64,000 nucleotides of DNA, taken from contig CP116227.1 of NCBI GenBank assembly GCA_038184435.1, forward strand, positions 186,001-250,000. The letters are read 5' to 3'. A program made the position numbers and the translations under genes. The DNA is from Nocardioides alkalitolerans (GTDB lineage Bacteria; Actinomycetota; Actinomycetes; Propionibacteriales; Nocardioidaceae). Of this stretch, positions 51,322 through 58,245 are shown piece by piece. The notes under the pieces were generated by a model that was not told where the DNA came from, made no database searches, and worked only from the letters and a program-made list of their open reading frames with translations. Each line of letters begins with the position of its first letter. Position 1 is the stretch's first letter.

Positions 51322-52779
51322 ATGACCCAGTCCGCAGCCACCTCCGCCGTCGCGTCAGCGCCGGCGGTCGTGTTCCGCAACGCGCTCGTGCTCACGATGG
51401 ACACCGGGCGTCGCGTGCTCGAGGGCACCGACGTCCTCGTCGTCGGCACGACCATCGAGGCCATCGGCCCGGACCTCGAGGTCCCCGAGGGCACCGCCGA
51501 GGTCGACGCCGCCGGCGGCATCCTCATGCCCGGGATGGTCGACACCCACCGGCACATGTGGCAGACCGCGATGCGCGGGTACGGCGCGGACTGGACCCTC
51601 ACGCAGTACTTCGTGTGGAACTACCTGGAGCACGGCATCAAGTTCCGGCCCCAGGACATCTTCGCCGGCAACCTGCTGAGCGGGGTCGAGGCCCTCGATG
51701 CCGGCGTCACCACGACGGTGGACTGGTCGCACGGGCTCTCCACCGTAGACCACGCGGACGCGGCCGTCGACGCCCTCGAGGCCGTGCCGGGACGCTTCGT
51801 CCTCGCCTACGGCAACATCCACGCCGCGCCGTGGGAGTGGACCCGGTCGGCCGACTTCCGCAGCTTCGTGGAGCGCCGCATGCCGCGCACCGACATGCTC
51901 GGCTTCCAGCTCGCCTTCGACGTGACCGGCGACCCGGCCTTCCCCGAGAAGGCGGCCTTCGAGGCGGCGCGCGACCTCGGCGCCGCGGTGACGACCCACG
52001 CCGGCGTCTGGGGCGCCACCAACGACGACGGCATCCGCCTCATGCACGAGCACGGCTTCATGACGCCCGAGACGGTCTACGTCCACGCGGCCACGCTGTC
52101 CGACGACTCCTACCAGCGGATCGCGGCGACCGGTGGCACGGCGTCGGTCTCGGCCGAGAGCGAGGCCAGCTGCGGCCAGGGCTACCCGTCGAGCTGGAAC
52201 CTCCGGCGCCACGGCATCGACGTCTCGCTCTCCGTCGACACCAGCGTCTGGTGGAGCGCCGACGCCTTCGCTGCCATGCGCTCGACGCTGTCCTCCGACC
52301 GCACCCGTGAGCACCACGAGGCCCACGCCCGCGGCGAGACCGTGACCCACGTCGGGCTCCGTGCCCGGGACGTCGTCGAGTGGGCCACCATCGGCGGCGC
52401 GAAGGCCCTCGGCCTCGACCACGTCGTCGGGAGCATCGAGGTCGGCAAGCGCGCCGACCTCGTCCTGGTCAAGAACGACCGCTCGCCAGCGATGTTCCCT
52501 CTGCTCAACCCCTACGGCCACGTCGTCTTCCAGGCGCAGCGCGGCGACGTGCACACCGTGCTCGTCGACGGCCGGGTCGTGAAGCACGAGCACGAGCTCG
52601 TCGGGGTCGACCTCAGCGCCGCTCGTGAGGCCGTCGGTGCGACGGTCGAGCACCTGCGCGCCACGCTCGGCGAGGAGGAGTGGAGCGCGGGGATGAACCC
52701 CGACGTACCGGAGTCGAAGATCCTCGACAACCCGTACACCTACACCGACTACGCCGACGCCTCGACGCACGGGCAGTGA
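51322..52779 (+). CDS. Amidohydrolase (ATZ/TRZ-like)
   Basis: The 485-residue metal-dependent hydrolase has the His-x-His pair (His76/His78) in GMVDTHRHMWQTAMRG, a third His in AVTTHAGVWG, a later His in VYVHAATLSDD and Asp in SLSVDTSVWWSAD, the layout of mononuclear subtype III amidohydrolases. Relatives deaminate or dechlorinate N-heterocycles. It is not the LigI (pyrone dicarboxylate lactonase) type. Beside ring-cleavage genes it may deaminate or hydrolyse an N-containing aromatic precursor, but that is inference. AGAGAGG precedes the ATG. Confidence 0.9.
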   Translation: MTQSAATSAVASAPAVVFRNALVLTMDTGRRVLEGTDVLVVGTTIEAIGPDLEVPEGTAEVDAAGGILMPGMVDTHRHMWQTAMRGYGADWTLTQYFVWNYLEHGIKFRPQDIFAGNLLSGVEALDAGVTTTVDWSHGLSTVDHADAAVDALEAVPGRFVLAYGNIHAAPWEWTRSADFRSFVERRMPRTDMLGFQLAFDVTGDPAFPEKAAFEAARDLGAAVTTHAGVWGATNDDGIRLMHEHGFMTPETVYVHAATLSDDSYQRIAATGGTASVSAESEASCGQGYPSSWNLRRHGIDVSLSVDTSVWWSADAFAAMRSTLSSDRTREHHEAHARGETVTHVGLRARDVVEWATIGGAKALGLDHVVGSIEVGKRADLVLVKNDRSPAMFPLLNPYGHVVFQAQRGDVHTVLVDGRVVKHEHELVGVDLSAAREAVGATVEHLRATLGEEEWSAGMNPDVPESKILDNPYTYTDYADASTHGQ

Positions 52780-52832
52780 GGCGGAACGCCGAAGCGTGCC
52801 GCGGCTAGCTGCGATGCCCAGCCGGGCATGCT

Positions 52833-52869
52833 GCGCCGCCCGGCCAGGGGTGGTGTGGTCGGGCGGCGC
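52833..52869. terminator. Hairpin between convergent genes
   Basis: GCGCCGCCCG and CGGGCGGCGC pair perfectly across a 17-base loop, between the amidohydrolase and DUF222-HNH genes. Its position fits a shared terminator. Confidence 0.4.
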
Positions 52870-52877
52870 GTCTGCGC

Positions 52878-54323
52878 TCAGGCGGGGTCGTCGGGTGGTG
52901 GCCAGGGTCGGGTGCCATCGCGGTCGACGAGGTAGCGCAGGCCCATCGGGCTGGTCCAGATGACGGCGCTCGGTGGCTCTCCGTCGTCGGGGTTGGTGGG
53001 GCGGTAGGCCCACCGTCTTCCGGTTCTTCGTTCCGGGTGCGTCTTCATGCGGTGGTGGCGTCGGCAGAGCGGGAACAGGTTGCGCGTCGATGTCTGGCCG
53101 GGTGGGCCATGGGGGTCGTACCGCTCGCAGTGGTCGAGGTCGGCGGTGCGCGAGCTGCGGGCGCAGTGGGGGAAGACGCACCTTGGCCACCGGGCGCGGA
53201 CGTGGTCGGCGATCCGGTCGGGTGGGGTGTAGGCGTTCACGGCATCGTCGCGGCTGAGGTCGATGATGGGCTTGACCGTGATGGTGGTGTCCTGTGAGCC
53301 GCACCAGGCCTGCACCTGCTCGGCGGTGATGGCGCCCCTCGGTAGTCCGGGGGTGTCGAGGCGGGCGAGGTCGATGCCGGTCATGCCGGTGCAGGCGTCG
53401 ATCCCGGGTCCGAACCCGTTCAGGCTGTTGGTGATCGGGGCGTGGTCGAGGTGGACGAACAGGACCACCTCGCGCCGCGCTCGCGTTGGCGGAGGTCCCG
53501 CGTCGTACTCCAGCGTGATGACCCCGTCGCAGCGCCGCGCGATCTCGCCGAGCGCCATCGACCGTCGCACGTCGAGGTTCGAGTCGCAGCCCAGGTCGCC
53601 CAACTGGCGGGCGACGTGGGCGACGCTCCGTTCGAGGTCGAGCGCATCGGCGAGGTCGAGCGTCCCATGGACGCTTACCGTGCCGCGCAGGGTGCCGGTC
53701 AGCGGGTCTGCGAAGGCGAGGCCGTCGAGGTCGATCGCCAGGTACCGCTCACCGTCGGCCGCGTGCCGTTCGGCCTCGGTGGTCTCGGGGTCGAACCGGG
53801 CCGCAGCTTCCGCTACCAGTCGGTCGACCTCGGGTCCGGTGGCCTTGCCCGCGACGTACGCGACGTGCCGATCCACGAACCCCGCGCCCTCGAAGGTGAG
53901 CGTGCGGGTGGCCTGGGCGATGCGCCGGCCCCGCCACACGTCGACCTCGCCCGCAGTGATGCGGGCGTGGACGCGCGGGAGCCGGTAGCGCAGCTCGACC
54001 GCGTCGCCGACGAGCCGGCGCGCAGCATCGAACGAACACACACGGGCGGCAGCGACCTCACCGATGCAGAACTCCGCCACCACCGGCGCCCCCGGCCCAC
54101 CCAGCTCGAGGAACTGATCCCCCGCGAGGGTCTCGGCGTGGGGTTCGTCGTGCCACTCGCCCAGCACCGTGATCGGATCCCCGACCACCGCATCGGAGGT
54201 GTGCGCCGCCGCCCAGTCACCCACGGCGACGAACGCAGCCGCCTCCGCGACACGAGCAGCCTGCGTTCGCTCGCGGACCGCGTCGATCAACGCGGTCGCC
54301 GTGTGCTGGGTCCCCCGATCCAT
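52878..54323 (-). CDS. DUF222-HNH endonuclease-like protein
   Basis: The 481-residue protein has a long helical DUF222 region (residues ~10-330) and a C-terminal HNH domain. The zinc/HNH residues are in WPRCVFPHCARSSRTADLDH, then NLFPLCRRHHRMK, with the catalytic His in DLDHCERYDPHG. Many copies of this family occur in Nocardioides and mycobacteria, often called 13E12-type repeat proteins in the latter. Their function is unsettled. Its ATG has TAAATT seven bases upstream. Confidence 0.92.
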   Translation of the reverse strand: MDRGTQHTATALIDAVRERTQAARVAEAAAFVAVGDWAAAHTSDAVVGDPITVLGEWHDEPHAETLAGDQFLELGGPGAPVVAEFCIGEVAAARVCSFDAARRLVGDAVELRYRLPRVHARITAGEVDVWRGRRIAQATRTLTFEGAGFVDRHVAYVAGKATGPEVDRLVAEAAARFDPETTEAERHAADGERYLAIDLDGLAFADPLTGTLRGTVSVHGTLDLADALDLERSVAHVARQLGDLGCDSNLDVRRSMALGEIARRCDGVITLEYDAGPPPTRARREVVLFVHLDHAPITNSLNGFGPGIDACTGMTGIDLARLDTPGLPRGAITAEQVQAWCGSQDTTITVKPIIDLSRDDAVNAYTPPDRIADHVRARWPRCVFPHCARSSRTADLDHCERYDPHGPPGQTSTRNLFPLCRRHHRMKTHPERRTGRRWAYRPTNPDDGEPPSAVIWTSPMGLRYLVDRDGTRPWPPPDDPA

Positions 54324-54330
54324 GACGCCT

Positions 54331-54336
54331 AATTTA
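54331..54336 (-). promoter_or_regulatory. Leaderless -10 element of the DUF222-HNH gene
   Basis: On the minus strand TAAATT lies seven bases before the ATG at 54323, in a locally AT-rich patch. Confidence 0.45.
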
Positions 54337-54393
54337 GTCGAACAGACGTGCGATCACCACCTCCCAATGGTGATCTGTGGATGACCGGTTCCT

Positions 54394-54601
54394 CGCGTCG
54401 AGCTTGGAGAAACGGTCCGACCAAACTCGACCCGCCTGCCGCGTCGTACGAACAAACTCGACGCGCCTGCCGCGCCGTTCGACCAAACTCGACGCGCCTG
54501 CCGCGCCGTTCGACCCAACTCGACGCCCCCGCCGCGCCGTACAACCCAACTCGACGCGCCTGCCGCGCCGTACAACCCAGCTCGACGCGCTCAGCGCGCC
54601 G
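54394..54601. repeat. Six tandem 31-bp repeats with an inverted end
   Basis: AACTCGACGCGCCTGCCGCG-type units begin at about 54423, 54454, 54485, 54516, 54547 and 54578, an exact 31-base period with a few substitutions. At the left end, 54394-54407 is a partial copy in inverse orientation, so that end can fold back. The last unit includes the stop of the DoxX-like gene. Because 31 is not a multiple of three, the array is unlikely to code. It fills the gap between the DoxX-like and DUF222 genes. Confidence 0.9.
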
Positions 54602-55010
54602 TAGGCCCCACCTCGTCGCGCCTCGGGCCGAACCATCCGCACGCCCACAGTGCCGCGACCACGAGCACGGGCTGGAAGAACAGCCGCGTCAGCCGCGCGC
54701 CGTCGGTGTCGAGGCCGAACGCGGAGGTGCCCTCGACGTACTGGGCCACGTTGCCGGGGAAGATCGCCACGAAGAACGCCGCCACCACGAGGCCCACGAG
54801 GCGCCGGTGACGGGCGGGGGCCAGCAGCAGGGCGAGGCCCAGGACGATCTCGACGACGCCCGAGACGACGACCACGAGGTCGGCGTCGACGGGGAACCAC
54901 GAGGGCACCTGGGCCTGGAACTCCGTGCGCAGCGTCGTCAGGTGGAGCACGCCGGCCGCGGCGAGGAAGACCCCCAGCGCGATCCGCAGCGCGTGGCGCG
55001 CGAGGGTCAC
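54591..55010 (-). CDS. DoxX-like small membrane protein
   Basis: The 139-residue protein has four membrane helices (~8-25, ~45-65, ~72-90 and ~110-125) and the DoxX-like LGVFLAAAGVLHLTTL and GVVEIVLGLALLLAPA segments. Homologues have been linked to redox or thiol stress, but function is unclear. GTG start overlaps the gene upstream. Its final codons (PTAR and the TGA) are part of the first unit of the 31-bp repeat array, so the repeat appears to have grown from this gene's 3' end. Confidence 0.8.
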   Translation of the reverse strand: MTLARHALRIALGVFLAAAGVLHLTTLRTEFQAQVPSWFPVDADLVVVVSGVVEIVLGLALLLAPARHRRLVGLVVAAFFVAIFPGNVAQYVEGTSAFGLDTDGARLTRLFFQPVLVVAALWACGWFGPRRDEVGPTAR

Positions 55011-55420
55011 GGCCGGTGCTCGTGGCCCGGGTGGCCGTGGGTGCGGCGGTCCTCCTTCATCTCCGCCTCGTAGAGGTGGCGACGGCCCTCGACCAGCTCG
55101 TCGCGTGCCTCCTTCTCGATCCGGCGGAAGGTGGAGTAGTAGCCGTCGTCGTACTCCTCCACGATCTGGAACGACCAGCGTCCGTGGAGGAGGTTGCGGC
55201 CGACGACCTCCCGCTCGACGCGGTCCGCCAGCTCGTGGTGGCCGGCCTCCCGCAGCTCGTCGACGGCCTGGCCGGCGGTGAGGTCGGCGGTGCCGGAGAG
55301 CCGGTGGAACGTGTAGAGGTGACCGCGGGCCACCTCCACCGCCTCGAGGGCCTCGGAGAGCTTGCCGAGTGCGCTGACGGTGGCATCGGTGACGCCGTCG
55401 GGCCGCTGGTGGTCGTCCAT
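55007..55420 (-). CDS. Conserved helical hypothetical protein
   Basis: The 137-residue soluble protein is mostly helical and highly charged: LSEALEAVEVARGHLYTFHR, then AVDELREAGHHELADRVERE, WSFQIVEEYDDGYYSTFR and a His-rich tail (RRTHGHPGHEHRP) that might bind metal. I recognise no family with certainty. ATG at 55420; an in-frame ATG at 55444 is less likely. It overlaps the DoxX-like gene by four bases, so the two are one operon. Confidence 0.75.
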   Translation of the reverse strand: MDDHQRPDGVTDATVSALGKLSEALEAVEVARGHLYTFHRLSGTADLTAGQAVDELREAGHHELADRVEREVVGRNLLHGRWSFQIVEEYDDGYYSTFRRIEKEARDELVEGRRHLYEAEMKEDRRTHGHPGHEHRP

Positions 55421-55445
55421 GGCTCGATCGTGCCCGGACGACACA

Positions 55446-55476
55446 AGACGCCCCCGCCCGGACGGGCGAGGGCGTC
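55446..55476. terminator. Terminator of the lipoprotein gene at 55488
   Basis: AGACGCCCCCGCCC and GGGCGAGGGCGTCT pair with one mismatch around a 3-base loop, just past the minus-strand stop at 55488. Confidence 0.6.
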
Positions 55477-55487
55477 TCGTGGACGGA

Positions 55488-56168
55488 TCAGGACCAGATG
55501 ATCTGCGTGTCGTCCCACAGGCTGTAGTCGTCGCCCTCGGCGAACGCGACCTGCGTGACGGCCTGGTCGGAGACGAAGGTGTCGCAGGTCTCGAACGTCG
55601 CGCCGTCCCAGTCGGTGTCGGGGCTCTCCTCGTCGCAACCGCCGACGCCGCTGCCGAAGTTGATGAGCTGCGAGGCGCCGTTGCCGTCCGCGGTGAGGCC
55701 GTCGAGGCTGATGACCATGCCGCCGAGGCCCTCGGGGTTCTCGACCCCGGTCACCTCGTAGGTCACGTGGTACGGCGTCATCCCGTCCGCGCCGTCGACG
55801 TCGGCGACGTCCGCCGGGTCGCCCTCACGGATCTCGACGACGGTGATCTCGATGACGCCGTCGTTGCCGGCGTAGTCGAACGGCACGGTGGCGGTGTCGC
55901 CGAGCGCGAGGTCGGAACCCGGCTCGGTCAGCTCGCCGTCGAACGCCGCGGGGGCGTCGCCCTCGTCGTCGGCGTCGTCGGTCTCCTCGGTGTCGTCGGA
56001 CGCGTCGTCGGACGCGTCGTCGCTGGACTCGTCCTCGGACGGCGACGGGGTCGACTCGCTGGTCTCGTCGTTGCTGGTCTCGTCGGAGTCGTCGCTCCCA
56101 CAGGCGCTGAGGGCGGCGGTGAGGACGGTCGCGACCGCGACGGCGGCCAGCTTGCGGCGGTGACGCAT
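55488..56168 (-). CDS. Acidic lipoprotein with beta-rich domain
   Basis: The 226-residue protein has a signal peptide with lipobox LSAC (TAALSACGS) and a very acidic Ser/Asp/Glu/Thr linker (residues ~24-75). The C-terminal domain (LALGDTATVPFDYAGNDGVIEITVVEI, then YHVTYEVTGVEN) resembles DUF4352-type immunoglobulin-like domains of actinobacterial lipoproteins. Two Cys in the domain (GGCDEE and ETCDTF) may form a disulfide. The role is unknown. A terminator follows and a tRNA lies upstream. Confidence 0.82.
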   Translation of the reverse strand: MRHRRKLAAVAVATVLTAALSACGSDDSDETSNDETSESTPSPSEDESSDDASDDASDDTEETDDADDEGDAPAAFDGELTEPGSDLALGDTATVPFDYAGNDGVIEITVVEIREGDPADVADVDGADGMTPYHVTYEVTGVENPEGLGGMVISLDGLTADGNGASQLINFGSGVGGCDEESPDTDWDGATFETCDTFVSDQAVTQVAFAEGDDYSLWDDTQIIWS

Positions 56169-56292
56169 GGGGGTGCTCCAGTTCTGCTCGGGGAGGCACC
56201 GCCTCCCCGCGGCACCGAGGAGGTCTTTACCTTCGTCGGAGCCCAGCGAAACCGAGCGTGCGGGTGTGACCTGCGTCGCACTGGGTGGAGGG

Positions 56293-56366
56293 TGCCCCCG
56301 GCAGGATTCGAACCTGCGACCGGCGGATTAGAAGGCCGCTGCTCTATCCAGCTGAGCTACGGAGGC
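56293..56366 (-). tRNA. tRNA-Arg (anticodon TCT)
   Basis: On the minus strand acceptor GCCTCCG pairs with CGGGGGC. The anticodon loop CTTCTAA gives TCT (Arg, AGA), and the T arm is GCAGG-TTCGAAT-CCTGC. The last base pair of the anticodon stem (C31-T39) is mismatched. Discriminator A; CCA is not encoded. Confidence 0.93.
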
Positions 56367-56521
56367 GTGGGAACCCGTGGCACGGCCACGGTCTCCGGGG
56401 CGATTGTAGGGGTCGGCTGCCCCGATCGGCTGTGCCGTCGGCCAGCGACTGGGAGGATGCTCGCCGAGAACAGCCACGAGCGCCCGTGCCGTCAGGGGCG
56501 TCGACGAGGGAGCAGCGCCAC

Positions 56522-57457
56522 GTGTCCGACCGACCGCCCACCCCCCACCCCGGCGCGCCGGACCCGTACGGCGCGCCCCACGCCCCGTCGTACCCGACGG
56601 GAACGCTCGCACCCCCGCACCTGGCCCCGCCGCACCCGGCCCACGCGCCGAACGGTGCCTCGGCGACCGCCCCCTCCGGCGAGGGCAGCCGCCTGGCCTC
56701 CGCCGCCCTCGCGCTCGCGTGCCTGCCGCTCGGTGTCACCAACGTGCTCGGCGTCGTGCTCGGCGCCGTCGGGATGGCCGCAGGCCCGCGGGTGCGACCG
56801 CGGTGGGGGATGTCCGTCGCCGCGGTCGTCGTCGGCACGCTCTGGATGGCGGCGGGAGCCGGTATCGGGGTCGCGGTGTGGGCGGGCGACCGCGACGACG
56901 CCGACACGGCCGCCCGGATCGCGGAGCTGAGCGACGAGGTCGAGGACCTGCGGGGTGACGTCTTCGCCGCGATGGGCCCCGGCGGCGCCTACTCCGAGAC
57001 CGAGATGCTCGCCGAGCTGGACGACGAGGACGAGCGGGCGGCGGTCGACGTCATCGCCGAGGACGTGCCGGTCGCGGACCTCGCCCCCGGCACCTGCGTG
57101 CTCGACCCCGCGTTGAACCAGGTGCTGTGGATCGGGGAGCACCTCCCGACGGTCGGGGCCACCGTCGACTGCGCGGACGCGCACGACGCCGAGCTGGTGG
57201 GGACCATCACCGTGCCGGACCGGATCGCCGAGGACGGCTGGGACAGCGACCCGTTCCTCGACTTCGCGTGGGACTCGTGCGACGACGCGTTCTACGACTA
57301 CGCCGGTGACAGCGGCTACTGGGAGGCGGAGGACGTCTACACGGCCTTCGTCCCCCCGTCGGAGGAGGCGTGGGAGGCGGGCGACCGGGTCGTCCACTGC
57401 TTCGCGTCCGGCGAGGTCCTGACGACCGGCTCCCTGCGCGCCGTCGAGGCCGGCTGA
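56522..57457 (+). CDS. DUF4190/septum-formation-domain membrane protein
   Basis: The 311-residue protein has a Pro/His/Ala-rich cytoplasmic N-terminus (~1-55), a DUF4190-like pair of membrane helices (LASAALALACLPLGVTNVLG and SVAAVVVGTLWMAAGAGIGV) and an external domain. The latter has the septum_form pattern: LAPGTCVLDPALNQVLW, then VDCADAHDAELVGTITVPD and CFASGEVLTTGSLR. The four Cys probably form disulfides. GTG start at 56522. A related, smaller protein follows immediately. Confidence 0.85.
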   Translation: MSDRPPTPHPGAPDPYGAPHAPSYPTGTLAPPHLAPPHPAHAPNGASATAPSGEGSRLASAALALACLPLGVTNVLGVVLGAVGMAAGPRVRPRWGMSVAAVVVGTLWMAAGAGIGVAVWAGDRDDADTAARIAELSDEVEDLRGDVFAAMGPGGAYSETEMLAELDDEDERAAVDVIAEDVPVADLAPGTCVLDPALNQVLWIGEHLPTVGATVDCADAHDAELVGTITVPDRIAEDGWDSDPFLDFAWDSCDDAFYDYAGDSGYWEAEDVYTAFVPPSEEAWEAGDRVVHCFASGEVLTTGSLRAVEAG

Positions 57458-57458
57458 C

Positions 57459-58205
57459 GTGGGCGATCACGACGTCCCGCCCGGGCCGCCGCCCGAGGAG
57501 TTCCTGCGGTCGGCACCCGTGCCGCTCCCGGAGAGCACCCCCACCACCCCGCCGCCGTACGTCGCGCGCCCGTCCTCGCCGTACCCCCCGTCCTCGCCGT
57601 ACCCCGCGCCTCCGCCGTACCCCGCCCCCTGGGGCGGCCCGGTGCCGCCGCGACGCACCTCGGGCACGGGCCTCGCAGTCGTCGTCGGCATCGCCGTGGC
57701 GGCCGCCGCGCTGGGCGTCGGCCTGATGCTGGTCGACGACGCTCTCAGCAGCCCCACCGCCGGCACGACGATGGCGGGCGTCGACGACAGCGACCCGTGG
57801 TTCGTCGAGGACCTCGACTCCACCGCGGTGCCGGTCGAGGACCTGACGCTGGGCGACTGCTTCTTCGACGGCCCCTACGAGGGCGAGGGCGACATCGGGA
57901 GCAGCTGGGAGGTCGACGTGGTGGACTGCGCCGACCGCCACCCGCTGGAGGTCGTGGGCGAGTTCGAGCTGACGGGTGATCGTCTCCCGCGCCAGAACGA
58001 GTCCTTCTTCCTCGACCTCGAGGAGCGGTGCTGGGAGGCCCTCGACGAGAACGCGTCCCCGGGCGCCGCGTCGGACGACGTCTGGATCACCTTCTACTGG
58101 CCCTCCCGCGCGACGTGGGACCAGGGTGACCGGCTCGTGACCTGCGTGGCGGCGACCGACCGGCTGAGGCGGGGCTCGTTGGTGAGCGGGTCCCGGGCGA
58201 CCTGA
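57459..58205 (+). CDS. Septum-formation-like membrane protein, second copy
   Basis: The 248-residue protein repeats the plan of its neighbour: a Pro/Tyr-rich cytoplasmic tail (PYPPSSPYPAPPPYPAPWGG), one membrane helix (TGLAVVVGIAVAAAALGVGL) and an external domain with LTLGDCFFDG, VDCADRHPLEVVGEFEL and RLVTCVAATD. The matching Cys positions show the two external domains are homologous. GTG start one base after the previous stop, so they are co-transcribed and may work together at the cell envelope. Confidence 0.82.
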   Translation: MGDHDVPPGPPPEEFLRSAPVPLPESTPTTPPPYVARPSSPYPPSSPYPAPPPYPAPWGGPVPPRRTSGTGLAVVVGIAVAAAALGVGLMLVDDALSSPTAGTTMAGVDDSDPWFVEDLDSTAVPVEDLTLGDCFFDGPYEGEGDIGSSWEVDVVDCADRHPLEVVGEFELTGDRLPRQNESFFLDLEERCWEALDENASPGAASDDVWITFYWPSRATWDQGDRLVTCVAATDRLRRGSLVSGSRAT

Positions 58206-58233
58206 CGTTTCCGCGGTGGGCCGCGGCTCCGCC

Positions 58234-58239
58234 TACCAT
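58234..58239 (+). promoter_or_regulatory. Leaderless -10 element of the SDR gene
   Basis: TACCAT lies six bases before the GTG at 58246. A CCGCGG-TGGG-CCGCGG hairpin (58211-58226) lies just upstream. Confidence 0.45.
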
Positions 58240-58245
58240 CGCCCG

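Noticed and set aside
51322..52779. LigI-type pyrone dicarboxylate lactonase
   Set aside because: The length, HxH context and metal motifs are those of ATZ/TRZ amidohydrolases, not the short LigI family.
54423..54601. CRISPR array
   Set aside because: The units are contiguous 31-bp copies with no unique spacers, and no cas gene is present.
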